Origin: Bog-950 sp046329515
GTDB lineage: Bacteria; Bacteroidota; Bacteroidia; Chitinophagales; LD1
Assembly: GCA_046329515.1 (NCBI GenBank)
Contig: JAXLUM010000001.1
Span: 930,001 to 994,000 of the forward strand
Reading direction: 5' to 3'
DNA length: 64,000 nucleotides
This document shows, one piece after another, positions 35,855 to 45,343 of this stretch. Within the stretch, counting starts at the first letter, position 1, and the number at the start of each line of letters is the position of its first letter. The notes under the pieces were generated by a model. It was not told the origin of the DNA. It saw only the letters and a program-made list of their open reading frames with translations, and did not search any database. Both the position numbers and the translations under genes were made by a program.

Positions 35855-37183
35855 ATGGCGCAGTTTGAACTGATAATGCCTAAAATGGGCGAGAGTATTA
35901 CCGAGGCAACCATCCTGAAATGGAATAAGAAGGAAGGAGACAGCATACAATTAGATGAGGCTGTACTGGAAATAGCTACCGATAAGGTTGATTCTGAGGT
36001 GCCTTCACCTGTAGCAGGCACACTTTCTAAAATACTTTATAAAGAAGGCGATGTCGTGGCCGTAGGTAAAGCTGTGGCCGTTATTGAAACTGAAGTTGGT
36101 TCCGTTGGGAGCTCAAAACCTACTGCGCCTGTTACGCAAAAGGCAGAAGTAAAAACTCAAACGGTTATTACCGCTACTAAAGCCGAAACGCAGCCACAAA
36201 CGACAGTAGTGGCCGGTGGCGATCGCTTTTATTCTCCCCTTGTTTTAAACATAGCCCGCCAGGAAGGGATAAGCATGGCGGAACTGGAAACTATTGCCGG
36301 AACAGGCGGTGGTGGCAGGGTAAGCAAAAAGGACATATTGAACCACGTGCAGAACCGTGGCAAAGTACAGCCACAGCAAACTCAAAACACAGCTGTTGTT
36401 GAACAGCCAAAAGTTACCCAGCAGGTTAAAACGGAAGAATCCGCTCCGCAGGTTACTGCGAAATCATACAGCGGTAATGTAGAGGTTATTGAAATGGACC
36501 GTATGCGCCGTTTGATTGCCGATAACATGGTGAAGAGCAAGCAGACTTCAGCCCACGTAACTTCTTTTGTTGAAGCCGATGTTACCAATATTGTAATGTG
36601 GCGCAATAAAATGAAAAAGAAGTTTCAGGACATTTACGGTGAGAACCTGACCTTTACGCCAATATTTATAGAAGCTGTTTGCAAAGCCCTGCGCGATTTC
36701 CCGATGGTGAACTCATCGGTTGATGGCAGCAACATAATTTTAAAGAAGGACATAAACGTTGGTATGGCGGCTGCTTTACCAACCGGCAACCTTATAGTGC
36801 CTGTAATTAAAAATGCCGATCTATTGAACATAGTGGGCCTTGCTAAAAAAGTAAACGACCTTGCTAACCGCGCACGCCAGGGTAAGTTAAAGGCTGATGA
36901 AATTGAAGGTGGCACTTACACTGTAAGTAATGTAGGTACCTTTGGTAACGTTATGGGCACCCCTGTAATACTGCAACCGCAGGTGGCCATATTAGCAACT
37001 GGTGCAATTAAGAAAAAGCCGGTAGTTATTGAAACGGAAGCCGGCGATACCATTGGTATACGCCATATGATGTTCCTGAGCCATAGTTACGACCACCGTA
37101 TTGTTGACGGTGCGCTGGGTGGTTCATTCGTTCGCCGTGTTGCTGATTACTTAGAGCAATACGACGTTAACCGCGAAATTTAA
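35855..37183 (+). CDS. Dihydrolipoamide acyltransferase (E2) of a 2-oxoacid dehydrogenase complex
   Basis: A 442-residue protein. The lipoyl domain (1-78) has the modified Lys44 in EIATDKVDSEV; a Thr/Gln/Pro-rich linker follows; the E1/E3-binding domain is at ~128-165 (SPLVLNIARQEGIS...GRVSKKDIL); the catalytic domain (~205-442) ends with His414 and Asp418 in DHRIVDG. Sequence features (MDRMRRLIADNMVKSKQTSAHVT) resemble branched-chain or combined pyruvate/branched-chain E2. Substrate is not certain, and no E1 or E3 genes are in the window. Its stop is 5 bp from that of the caspase-like gene on the other strand. Confidence 0.9.
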   Translation: MAQFELIMPKMGESITEATILKWNKKEGDSIQLDEAVLEIATDKVDSEVPSPVAGTLSKILYKEGDVVAVGKAVAVIETEVGSVGSSKPTAPVTQKAEVKTQTVITATKAETQPQTTVVAGGDRFYSPLVLNIARQEGISMAELETIAGTGGGGRVSKKDILNHVQNRGKVQPQQTQNTAVVEQPKVTQQVKTEESAPQVTAKSYSGNVEVIEMDRMRRLIADNMVKSKQTSAHVTSFVEADVTNIVMWRNKMKKKFQDIYGENLTFTPIFIEAVCKALRDFPMVNSSVDGSNIILKKDINVGMAAALPTGNLIVPVIKNADLLNIVGLAKKVNDLANRARQGKLKADEIEGGTYTVSNVGTFGNVMGTPVILQPQVAILATGAIKKKPVVIETEAGDTIGIRHMMFLSHSYDHRIVDGALGGSFVRRVADYLEQYDVNREI

Positions 37184-37188
37184 AACGC

Positions 37189-38877
37189 TTAATTTTTAGC
37201 AGGCAACAGGTAAAATTCGCTGTTGTCATCATGGTCTGCCAGTTTACGGAAAACGGGCTCGGTAATATTCTTTTCGCAATATTGGTAAAGGTCCTGCGGT
37301 GTAATTGCTGTTGAAGAGGTATTGAGCTTATCAATAATTTTTTGCGCAAAAGGCGAATGCCCCAGCCCATCGGGTACGCTGCTTTCGCCGGAGGCTAAGT
37401 AGAGCCGTCCTTTGTTATTCTGCTTGCGTTTGCGCAGCTCAGCAATGCTGATATCCGATGGAACACTTTCAGGCCTTAGTACCACTTTAGCATTGTTATT
37501 GCCAAAGGAACCGCCAAAGCAAACATCTAACATTACGAAAATATGTTTATACGGCAAGCGGTTGATGAAGGTGCTTAAATAGGAAAACTGAAAATAAGAT
37601 TGCATGTTGGGGTCGTCAGTAAGGCTTTTAGAGTCTTTCATTACCAAGGCGCCATCCAGTATATCATCGCTGTAGTGTCCATGCCCTGCAAAAAACAGGA
37701 GCAACTGCTGTTGTTCGGTAACTGAGTCGCGCACCAGTTTTTTTAATTCGTTCATTAGCGAATCTTTGGTATAGTTACGAATAATGCGCGTTTCGAAATT
37801 GTATTTTGTGCGCAGCAATGTTTCAATTGCTTCGGCATCCTTCATAGGTGTAGAAAGGTTAGACCAGGTTGGTTTGCCGGTATAAATATCAGTAGCTACA
37901 ATTACAGCAAGGTCCTTTTTAAGCGGACGGTTAAAAACGGGTTGGTCCGCATTATCGTTATTGCCGCTTGCGCCACGGCTGCTGCCCGGTGTACAGGTGC
38001 AAAAACGGCGTAAGTAGTTTAATACCTCGCTTTCAAACACAATGTTGCAATAATCCTCACTTCCGGCCTCTTCGTTAGCAAACTCGGTAAGGTCACCAAT
38101 CACTAAATCGCTTTCGTTAAACAAACCAAGCGTATAGGGGAAGTGGCTCACAATGTAGCTAAGCTGCCCGCAGGTAATACCGTGTTTAGATACTTCAATA
38201 CTTGAGCCTTCAGGCGCTATAAGTATACGATTGCGTTGTATAAGCCGTTGTTCTTCCGGTATATCCTTTAGCATAATGGTGGAGAATTTCCAACCGACAT
38301 CTGTTTGGTCAACTCCTGCATCAAGCACCAGCATTTGGTTTTGGCAGGGCATTAGCTCAAGGTAAGAGCGCAGTTCGCGCAGGCCCAGAAAGGTGGAAGC
38401 GAATTTAGTTCTGCTTTTAGTAGCTGAAACGTCCTCGCTGTAAGTTACGAGGTAAGGGTAATCCAGTATGCTATCCTCGTCTACTGCATAATCCAGCATA
38501 TGGCCACTGAAACTGAAGAACAATATGTCATCCGATTTCATTAAGGGCGTTATCTTCCTTAACGTCTCTGTTATCTTTTCGTTTGTAGCTTCCTTATCAA
38601 GCAATATGTAGCTGTGTATCCTTTCTGCACAATTACCTCCTGAAAAACGGCAGAACTGTGCTGAGATACTATCTCTGAGCATAGTAACGTCATTTTTGCT
38701 GGAGTTGAATTTTATATCGAACAGAGGCCCGTAATCATCTACCCCGCAGGTTACTATATACAGGTGGGCATTAGCGCTGAACTTAATATCAGGCCCTTGC
38801 TGAACTTCAATACCTGCAGAACTGTGTAAACAGGCAAATAGCAAAACAACAAGTAGAAAGTGTAAAGGCTTAAACAT
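37189..38877 (-). CDS. Secreted tandem-caspase-fold protein: degenerate N-terminal and intact C-terminal peptidase C14 domains
   Basis: A 562-residue protein with an N-terminal signal peptide (MFKPLHFLLVVLLFACLHSSA; an LFAC sequence could alternatively act as a lipobox). Two caspase-like folds follow. The first (~37-250) keeps a His (FFSFSGHML, His126), but the Cys position of its DxC motif reads Asp186-Ala187-Gly188, so it should be inactive. The second (~322-560) is complete: His399 in LLFFAGHGH and Cys453 in FVMLDVCFGGSF, with an Asp/Asn-rich linker before it. It resembles metacaspase/paracaspase-like bacterial C14 peptidases. The substrate is unknown, and no NLR or partner toxin is adjacent. 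A regulatory role for the dead domain is inferred. Confidence 0.82.
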   Translation of the reverse strand: MFKPLHFLLVVLLFACLHSSAGIEVQQGPDIKFSANAHLYIVTCGVDDYGPLFDIKFNSSKNDVTMLRDSISAQFCRFSGGNCAERIHSYILLDKEATNEKITETLRKITPLMKSDDILFFSFSGHMLDYAVDEDSILDYPYLVTYSEDVSATKSRTKFASTFLGLRELRSYLELMPCQNQMLVLDAGVDQTDVGWKFSTIMLKDIPEEQRLIQRNRILIAPEGSSIEVSKHGITCGQLSYIVSHFPYTLGLFNESDLVIGDLTEFANEEAGSEDYCNIVFESEVLNYLRRFCTCTPGSSRGASGNNDNADQPVFNRPLKKDLAVIVATDIYTGKPTWSNLSTPMKDAEAIETLLRTKYNFETRIIRNYTKDSLMNELKKLVRDSVTEQQQLLLFFAGHGHYSDDILDGALVMKDSKSLTDDPNMQSYFQFSYLSTFINRLPYKHIFVMLDVCFGGSFGNNNAKVVLRPESVPSDISIAELRKRKQNNKGRLYLASGESSVPDGLGHSPFAQKIIDKLNTSSTAITPQDLYQYCEKNITEPVFRKLADHDDNSEFYLLPAKN

Positions 38878-39157
38878 AGTTGTGGTTGGTGGTTAGCGTG
38901 AAATTAAAAAATATATGTTAACAAAAAGTGGTATACCACTGTAGGCTTGCGTTTCGTCTCATCTCATTGCGCCTGTCCTTTTTTGTGGTACATGCCAAAC
39001 TTTAGTTTTTATTAAAGCGCTGTTAAACAGCTATTAGCCTTTTAAATTTTGCTAAACTTTTATGATGGTTAATATCAATAAGTTATGCGTAAATTGGCGC
39101 TTAAGCGCAATGTTATTCTATACCAAAAAAATACGCGTACCGTTTTAAACGGCAACT
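38878..39157. other. Intergenic region between divergent genes
   Basis: About 280 bp of A/T-rich sequence between the divergent caspase-like and DUF2157 genes. It must contain both promoters, but I see no exact TAnnTTTG element on either strand and no stable hairpin. Confidence 0.5.
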
Positions 39158-40216
39158 ATGCAACTAAACAAAAAACAGGGGCGATTCCTGAAGCAGGTTA
39201 TCGCCGGGTGGATGGCGGAGGGCGTCGTAAGCCAGGAGCAGGCAGAAAAACTCAACAACAGTTATACTGTTCAATCATTCGACTGGAAGCGCTTAGCAAA
39301 GTATTCCTTCTGGATAGCGTTGATATGCGGCGTTATTGCGGTGGGGGCAGTAGTGGCCGATGACTACCTCATTAAGTTGGTGGAGGACATTTTCTCTTCT
39401 TCTTACATTGCCCTGTGTATTGCATTTGCGGTTCTATCGGGTCTGGTCTATTTCTTCGGCTTGCGCATGCGCTTTAAAAGGCCTGAAAAAGTATTTAGCA
39501 ATGAAGCCATTATTTTTGTTGGCGTATTACTTACGGCAGCATCTATTGCTTACCTGGGCCTTGCAGTAGACGATAACAGTGAACACTACTCGTTACTGTT
39601 TTTGCTTTCTACCTTTATATATGCTGTTTTGGGCCTATGGTTCCCCAGCCGCCTGGTGTGGACTTTCTCTATCCTTTCCTTAGGCGCCTGGTTCGGTACC
39701 GAAACAGCTTATGTATCGGGTTGGGGAATGTATTTTTTGGGTATGAATTTTCCTTTGCGTTTTGTGTTGTTCGGCGGCGTATTGGTAGCGGCAAGTTTTC
39801 TTTTCAAACTGCACCCGAAGCTTGCGCCGTTTTTTAAAAATACCTACGTGCTGGGCATGCTTTACCTTTTTATTGCCTTATGGATACTCTCTATTTTTGG
39901 CAATTATGGTGATATGCACAGGTGGTATGATGCAAAACAGATTGAGCTTTTTCATTGGAGCATTTTGTTTGCCTTAGCGGCTATTGCAGCTATTGTATAC
40001 GGTTTAAAGTTTGATGACGCTGCAGCCCGTGGTTTTGGTATCACCTTTTTGTTCATCAACCTTTATACCCGCTACTTTGAATACTTCTGGAACGGCACAC
40101 ATAAGGCTGTTTTCTTCCTTATACTGGCATTATCGTTTTGGGTAATTGGTTCGCGGGCTGAAAAAATATGGACCCTAAGGTTCTTTCATAAGGGCGAGAA
40201 GGAAATAGAAGAGTAG
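39158..40216 (+). CDS. DUF2157 multi-pass membrane protein
   Basis: A 352-residue integral membrane protein. A soluble N-terminus (~1-48; LKQVIAGWMAEGVVSQEQAEKL) is the DUF2157 signature, a helical domain that predicts a cytoplasmic regulatory or dimer interface. It is followed by about nine hydrophobic segments (from ~50, e.g. YSFWIALICGVIAVGAVV) and a short charged tail. The function of DUF2157 proteins is not established. It is monocistronic, ending in a strong hairpin and convergent with the beta-helix lipoprotein gene. Confidence 0.82.
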   Translation: MQLNKKQGRFLKQVIAGWMAEGVVSQEQAEKLNNSYTVQSFDWKRLAKYSFWIALICGVIAVGAVVADDYLIKLVEDIFSSSYIALCIAFAVLSGLVYFFGLRMRFKRPEKVFSNEAIIFVGVLLTAASIAYLGLAVDDNSEHYSLLFLLSTFIYAVLGLWFPSRLVWTFSILSLGAWFGTETAYVSGWGMYFLGMNFPLRFVLFGGVLVAASFLFKLHPKLAPFFKNTYVLGMLYLFIALWILSIFGNYGDMHRWYDAKQIELFHWSILFALAAIAAIVYGLKFDDAAARGFGITFLFINLYTRYFEYFWNGTHKAVFFLILALSFWVIGSRAEKIWTLRFFHKGEKEIEE

Positions 40217-40227
40217 CTATAAATGGC

Positions 40228-40255
40228 AACGTTCCGCCGAAAGGCGGAACGTTTT
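40228..40255. terminator. Terminator between DUF2157 gene and beta-helix lipoprotein gene
   Basis: An 11-bp perfect stem (40228-40238 with 40243-40253) with a GAAA tetraloop, followed by T-rich sequence on the plus strand. On the other side it lies 18 nt from the stop of the convergent lipoprotein gene. Confidence 0.8.
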
Positions 40256-40272
40256 CGCCAAATAAAAATGCA

Positions 40273-41496
40273 CTACTCAAACTGTGTATTTCCGTTAAGG
40301 TTTCCTGAGAAGGTATTGGCAGTTATAATATCAGCGTTGTATTGGGTGTTAGCTGTTTTAATGTAGATGCCCACATTAGCGCTGTTGTAAATTTTATTGT
40401 TGCGTATAGTTACCGCTGAAGTGCCGCTGTTCTGGTTGGTAACGGAAATCATTCCTGCCTCGCCGGAAACGGTGCTGCCACCGCCGCCGTCAATTACACA
40501 ATACTCTAAACGGTTGTTTGCTGAGTGGGTAGAATTGAACTGAATGAATTTCCAACCACCGGGGTTATTATAGGCACCGATTATAGTTATAGGTTGTGTT
40601 GCCGTACCAACTGCGGTAAAGGAGCCGTTTCCATTTCGGCCATCTACTATTATAGCAGCATTTTCATTCATTATAATTTTATTGCCTGCCTGAATCACAA
40701 AGGTATTGCCGGCTATAATATGCTCATTAAAAGAATACGGAATTGAAATTTTAGGAATACTTACCGGGCGTGAAATAAGGTTGCCATATGAAACCAGCAA
40801 TACTGATTCTTTACCGTTATTGGTGAAGGTGTTTTGGTCAGTAAGTGTTGCGGCATCGGCTACATAAAGCGCTAAGCCATTCTCAGTATTTGTATGAATT
40901 TTATTGCCGTGGAAGGCCTCAATAATAGAACCCTGGCCGGCACGTATACCTACCGTTTTAGACGCTGTAATTTCCGAATTGCTAATGGCAATGCGGGCAT
41001 TGTTATCAGCCGCGCCGATAATAATGTTACCGGTACCGTAAACGTTATCGCCTCCACCCTGTTCAATTATGCAGTGGTCTAAAATGTTATGGGCGTTTGT
41101 ATTAAGTACGGTAATGCCTGCCCAGCCACCGCGTTTTGCAGTATGCGAGGTAAAGTAAACTTCATTGGCATCCTGCCCAATGGCTGTTATTGAGCCGTTA
41201 TTTCTTACCACAATGCCGGCCCCTTCGTCAAACATTAAAGTAACGCCGGGTTTAATAGTAAGGTTAGCAGTAACATCCAATGTATGAGGTATAATGTAGT
41301 CTACCCCATTAACACGGTCTTCTAAAACCATATCGGTGCTAATAGAGGTCTGATTAATGGTAGTTGCCTGACTTTCATCTGTTCTGTAAGGCTTTAAATT
41401 GTTTAGTGTAGTTTCTTCTTTTTTATTGCAAGCGGCCATAAGCAGTATGGCGCCGAAGACTAAAGGCAAGCTGAAATTTTGTAACACAGTTTTCAT
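40273..41496 (-). CDS. Right-handed beta-helix lipoprotein
   Basis: A 407-residue protein from the ATG on 41494-41496. The lipobox LLMAAC (Cys about residue 23) is followed by a charged NKKEE stretch, so it is probably an outer-membrane lipoprotein. The mature part consists of parallel beta-helix rungs (GVTLMFDEGAGIVVRNNGSITAIG; LDHCIIEQGGG; NRLEYCVIDGGGG; AVTIRNNKIYNSANVGIYIK) like pectate-lyase-fold or polysaccharide-binding surface proteins. Catalytic residues are not evident, so a structural or glycan-binding role is equally possible. It stands alone between terminators. Confidence 0.8.
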   Translation of the reverse strand: MKTVLQNFSLPLVFGAILLMAACNKKEETTLNNLKPYRTDESQATTINQTSISTDMVLEDRVNGVDYIIPHTLDVTANLTIKPGVTLMFDEGAGIVVRNNGSITAIGQDANEVYFTSHTAKRGGWAGITVLNTNAHNILDHCIIEQGGGDNVYGTGNIIIGAADNNARIAISNSEITASKTVGIRAGQGSIIEAFHGNKIHTNTENGLALYVADAATLTDQNTFTNNGKESVLLVSYGNLISRPVSIPKISIPYSFNEHIIAGNTFVIQAGNKIIMNENAAIIVDGRNGNGSFTAVGTATQPITIIGAYNNPGGWKFIQFNSTHSANNRLEYCVIDGGGGSTVSGEAGMISVTNQNSGTSAVTIRNNKIYNSANVGIYIKTANTQYNADIITANTFSGNLNGNTQFE

Positions 41497-41745
41497 AACA
41501 CATTTTTTAGCGGTCAATAATCACGTTTCTCTTTTTTTGCGAACGCTTATGTCCGCCGCCTTCAACAAGTGTGCCACGGTAAAAACTGCAATAAAATGAA
41601 GCGGTTATGTAAAATGCAGTGTGAAACTGTTACACACTAAAGGGGCCATTTTGTAGGAAGAATTCAATACTGTGTTAAAGGGAATATGGGTCTTTACAGA
41701 GTTTTTTCAGCACTCTTTCAGCTTCGGCAAAATAATCTCATATTC

Positions 41746-42843
41746 ATGCCGTTTATTAGCGTCTTGAAAACTGATAAAGGCTTGAAGCGTAGTTTATTCT
41801 TTCTTTTTCTGCTAACCGTTTCTGCGGCATATGCCCAAATAGGAGGCGACAACACTTATACGTTTTTAAAGCTTTCGCCCGATGCCCGTATTACCGCTCT
41901 TGGCGGAACTAATATTACTATTTACGAGCACGACCTTAATACCCAGCTGGCCAATCCTGCCTCGCTTAACCGAAAAATGAATACACAGGCCTCCTTCGGC
42001 ACCGTTATATACCCCGGCGGAGTGAATTTTGGCAATGTGGCTTATGCGCGCCGTTTTAAAGTGCCCGGGGTGTTTGGTTTTGGTTTACAATACATTGCCT
42101 ACGGCAAGTTTAAGGAAACCGATGAGGTAGCTAATGTACTTGGCAACTTTAGCGCAGGCGAAATGAACCTGTATGCCGGCTATGCCTACCAGTTTGGTAA
42201 GCTATTTTCAGTTGGGGCCAATGGTAAGTTCATTTATTCGCAGTTAGGGCCTTATAGTTCCGTTGGTATGGCAACCGATTTGGGCTTTACTATTAATGAC
42301 ACTGCCCACCAGGTAACTGCTTCAATAGTGGCTAAAAACATTGGTGGACAGTTTAAACCTTACACTAAAGGCGGAGCCAGGGAGCCCATACCTTTTGATT
42401 TGCAGGCTGGTATTTCCTTTGGCTTTAAAGGCATGCCATTCCGTATACACGCCACCTTCCATAACTTATACCGTTGGGATATACGCTATGATAACCCGGC
42501 TGATAACCAACAAACCGATTTATTTGCAGATACCAGCGCTAAGCCCAAAAAGTATATTGCCGATAAGCTTTTCCGCCACGTTATAATAGGGGTGGAGTTC
42601 AACATTAAAAAGATAGTGCGTATTGATGTGGCCTATAATCATCTGCGGCAGCAGGAGTTAAGGTTGACCACGCGCCGTGGTGTGCCGGGCTTATCCTTCG
42701 GCCTTGGTGTTCGCATTCGCCAGTTCGATTTTAGTTATGGCTTTCAACCTATGGCACAAGGCCAGGTAATGAACCATTTTACGCTTACCGTATATACCTC
42801 AGGGTTTGTTAAACAAAAGAAAGCGCCTGCCAGCGGCACCTAG
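41746..42843 (+). CDS. porQ: Type IX secretion system protein PorQ
   Basis: A 365-residue outer-membrane beta-barrel from the ATG at 41746; the signal peptide ends near SAAYAQ. The family signature is the N-terminal YTFLKLSPDARITALGG followed by QLANPASL, and strands such as YAYQFGKLFSVGANGKFIYSQL. PorQ belongs to the PorV/PorP-like family and in Porphyromonas joins PorU, PorV and PorZ in the attachment complex that removes sorting domains and links cargo to LPS. The window encodes seven proteins with T9SS sorting domains but none of the other machinery genes. It is followed 60 bp later by the MFS gene. Confidence 0.88.
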   Translation: MPFISVLKTDKGLKRSLFFLFLLTVSAAYAQIGGDNTYTFLKLSPDARITALGGTNITIYEHDLNTQLANPASLNRKMNTQASFGTVIYPGGVNFGNVAYARRFKVPGVFGFGLQYIAYGKFKETDEVANVLGNFSAGEMNLYAGYAYQFGKLFSVGANGKFIYSQLGPYSSVGMATDLGFTINDTAHQVTASIVAKNIGGQFKPYTKGGAREPIPFDLQAGISFGFKGMPFRIHATFHNLYRWDIRYDNPADNQQTDLFADTSAKPKKYIADKLFRHVIIGVEFNIKKIVRIDVAYNHLRQQELRLTTRRGVPGLSFGLGVRIRQFDFSYGFQPMAQGQVMNHFTLTVYTSGFVKQKKAPASGT

Positions 42844-42903
42844 GCAGTTAACAACCGCAATTTTCTGTTCAGCTACTTTTAACTTTCTTAGCCGCTGCGA
42901 TTA

Positions 42904-44157
42904 ATGGAGAACAAGAAGCTTAAGCCCATATTAGCTGTTTTTATAACTGTGTTTATTGACCTGTTAGGGGTAGGCATAATCATTCCTTTGTTTGTGCCGC
43001 TAATTGTAAAGAATGCGCACGGTATGGTGCCTCCGGAATGGACAGAAGCGCAACGCAAAATGCTTTATGGCTTTCTAACCGCAACCTTTCCATTCTTTCA
43101 GTTTTTTGGCGCACCCATTTTAGGCACACTGGCTGATAAATATGGCCGCAAGCGCATTTTGCAGTTTACCCTTATAGGGACGTTTATAGGCTATGTGTTG
43201 TTTGCGCTTAGCATTGAATATAAGCTACTGTGGATGCTATTTCTAGCGAGGGCTATACCTGGTTTTATGGGCGGCAATATTTCTATTGTTACCGCCTCGC
43301 TGGCTGATATTTCAAAACCGGAGGAGCGCGCTAAAAATTTCGGTTTAATTGGAATGGCCTTTGGCCTTGGGTTTATACTTGGCCCTGCCATAGGCGGAAT
43401 TTTGGGCAGCAAAGAAGTTTACCACCTGTTTAATTACAGTACCCCCTTGTGGTTTACGGCTATGCTTACCCTACTGAATATTTATTATGTGCGCACACAG
43501 TTTCCTGAAACGTTTAAGCCTGGAAGCAGCGCACAAATTACCTTACTGGCAGGCATACGCAATGTGAAACGGGCCATTGGTATGGTTAACATGCGCACTA
43601 TATTGCTTACTGTGTTTTTGCAGGCCTTTGCGTTCAGCTTCTTTATGCAGTTTAACCAAGTGTATTTAAACGAGAAGTTTCATTTTGATGAAAGGCAGAT
43701 TGGATTGTTCTTTGGTTACATAGGCATTTGGATAGCCTTTACACAAGGGTTTATTGTAAGAAGGATAACTAAAAAGTATGCTCCTCCGCAAATATTACGC
43801 ATTTCTTTATTGGGATTGGGTATTGCTATTGCCGCTATTTTATTGCCCAACCAGTGGTGGCTTTTGCTTTTAATCAATCCTTTCATTGCCATTTTTCAGG
43901 GGCTCACACAACCTAACCAAACCAGCATAGTTTCGGTTATGACTCCCAAAGAAAACCAAGGTGAAATGCTGGGGATACAACAGTCATTAGCCTCTTTGGC
44001 CTTTACTATACCTCCTATAATTGCGGGGGTGTTGGTTACTTTTGATTACCGCCTGCCAATGCTGGCATCAGCAGTAATAACGGTGTTAGCCTGGGTTAAT
44101 TTCTTTTTCAGGTTTGAACGCGGTAAGTTTCAATTTGATGCAACGCAGAAGAGCTAA
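42904..44157 (+). CDS. MFS transporter (TetA-like drug:H+ antiporter family)
   Basis: A 417-residue twelve-helix transporter. Motif A GTLADKYGRKR lies after helix 2, and motif C-like glycine/proline pattern is in helix 5 (GFILGPAIGGILGSK). The N-terminus (VFIDLLGVGIIIPLF) and overall form resemble the TetA/DHA1 group, so it might export drugs or other small molecules. A short insertion after helix 1 (VPPEWTEAQRK) is present. Substrate cannot be assigned. The stop codon overlaps that of the convergent TerB-J gene. Confidence 0.88.
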   Translation: MENKKLKPILAVFITVFIDLLGVGIIIPLFVPLIVKNAHGMVPPEWTEAQRKMLYGFLTATFPFFQFFGAPILGTLADKYGRKRILQFTLIGTFIGYVLFALSIEYKLLWMLFLARAIPGFMGGNISIVTASLADISKPEERAKNFGLIGMAFGLGFILGPAIGGILGSKEVYHLFNYSTPLWFTAMLTLLNIYYVRTQFPETFKPGSSAQITLLAGIRNVKRAIGMVNMRTILLTVFLQAFAFSFFMQFNQVYLNEKFHFDERQIGLFFGYIGIWIAFTQGFIVRRITKKYAPPQILRISLLGLGIAIAAILLPNQWWLLLLINPFIAIFQGLTQPNQTSIVSVMTPKENQGEMLGIQQSLASLAFTIPPIIAGVLVTFDYRLPMLASAVITVLAWVNFFFRFERGKFQFDATQKS

Positions 44158-44831
44158 TCTATATTTCGCTGCTCCTTAATTTTTTCAAAGGCCCGTTGTA
44201 TTTCGCGGAATTTATGGTTGGCTTCGTCAATATCCGTTCCTTCTTCGCGTTTATCGGGGTGATATTTTAAAACCATTTTTCGGTAGGCCGTTTTTACCTG
44301 CTCAAAACTTACTTCCTCATCAATCTCCAATATTTTATAAGGATTGTTCTCGCTTAAAAAGCTACGCTTTAAAGTTCGGAAATCATTTTCGTTTATGCCC
44401 AGGTATACGCCAATACGGTGAATACACTTAGCCTCTTTGGCATTCAAAAAATCATCGGCATTAGCTACGCCGAAAAGAAAGTTGATGATATTAAGGCGAG
44501 AGTCGTAAGTGGTTAGCAACTTCAACTCCTTGCACGAAATTTTAGAGAAGGGTTCTGTGCCTGTTTCAATGTGATTGATAAGCGCTTTAAGGCGCTTGTT
44601 TTCGGAGCTGATGCCAAACTGCTTTACCAGGTAATCCTTAATATGCTTCTCGGTATCGGCAGTAAGGTTTTTATCGCATCGTATTACTTCAGCCGCTAAA
44701 ACCAACACCGCATTTTCAATTTCCTGTGCGTGCGATTTTTGGGTGGGGTTTAATGTTTCCTTTTGTGCGGTTTCTTCGTCCGCAATAATTTTAGATAATG
44801 AGTTGAATAGTTTATTAAAAGAGAACACCAT
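44154..44831 (-). CDS. TerB-like and J-domain (DjlA-like) protein
   Basis: A 225-residue protein. Residues ~35-155 are a TerB/DjlA-like helical domain (VLVLAAEVIRCDKNLTADTEKHIKDYL, then ANADDFLNAKEAKCIHRIGVYLGI), and ~160-225 a J domain with the Hsp70-activating HPD at 191-193 (LKYHPDKREEG). It has no N-terminal membrane anchor, unlike E. coli DjlA. It likely recruits DnaK to specific clients. The EVE-domain gene is 4 bp upstream on the same strand, so the two are almost certainly co-transcribed. Confidence 0.85.
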   Translation of the reverse strand: MVFSFNKLFNSLSKIIADEETAQKETLNPTQKSHAQEIENAVLVLAAEVIRCDKNLTADTEKHIKDYLVKQFGISSENKRLKALINHIETGTEPFSKISCKELKLLTTYDSRLNIINFLFGVANADDFLNAKEAKCIHRIGVYLGINENDFRTLKRSFLSENNPYKILEIDEEVSFEQVKTAYRKMVLKYHPDKREEGTDIDEANHKFREIQRAFEKIKEQRNID

Positions 44832-44835
44832 TGAA

Positions 44836-45243
44836 TTATTTAGCGCCGCTCATTTTCATTACCTCGTTCCATTCCGCTTCTGTAACCGGTTGCACGCTTA
44901 AGCGCGAAATGCGCACCAATGCCATTTGTGCCAGTTTTTTGTTGGCCTTAACCTGTGCCAACGTAACGGGCGTTTTTAATGTGCTATCGTAAGCCACATC
45001 TATCCATGCCCAGGTAGCATCTTCCGGGTCGGCATAGTGCTCCTTTACTACCTTAACCACACCAACTATACTGGGTTCGCCGTTCATACTTTCATAAAAG
45101 AAACACTTGTCGCCTTTTTTCATTGCTTTCAAATGGTTGCGTGCAGCGTAATTGTGTACGCCATCCCAAAAGGTTTGCTTTTCCTTTTTCATTCTTTCGA
45201 AAGAGTAAGTTTCGGGGTCAGACTTTAGAAGCCAGTATTGCAT
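44836..45243 (-). CDS. EVE domain protein (ThyN1-like)
   Basis: A 135-residue single EVE domain: YWLLKSDPETYSFERMKKE, WDGVHNYAARNHLKAMKKGDKCFFYES, VGVVKV, and DVAYDSTLKTPVTLAQVKAN. The fold is a PUA-like pocket that in better-studied cases recognises modified cytosine or RNA bases. Free-standing copies are common in bacteria and have no settled function. It sits 4 bp upstream of the TerB-J gene. Confidence 0.92.
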   Translation of the reverse strand: MQYWLLKSDPETYSFERMKKEKQTFWDGVHNYAARNHLKAMKKGDKCFFYESMNGEPSIVGVVKVVKEHYADPEDATWAWIDVAYDSTLKTPVTLAQVKANKKLAQMALVRISRLSVQPVTEAEWNEVMKMSGAK

Positions 45244-45343
45244 TTATAAAGTTTTACGTTTTACAGATAGATACGCAATATAACAGCGCAGGCAAATGTA
45301 AAGCATTGGCTGAAAAAATTATTTTCGTACAAAAGATTATATA

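Noticed and set aside
39085..39363. 92-codon plus-strand frame before DUF2157
   Set aside because: It overlaps the DUF2157 start in another frame, its product is Arg/Gly-rich and without any known pattern, and the membrane protein in the other frame is convincing.
42904..44157. Tetracycline resistance determinant
   Set aside because: The MFS protein has TetA-like general motifs, but these are shared by the whole DHA1 group, and no TetR repressor is adjacent, so only a transporter call is supported.
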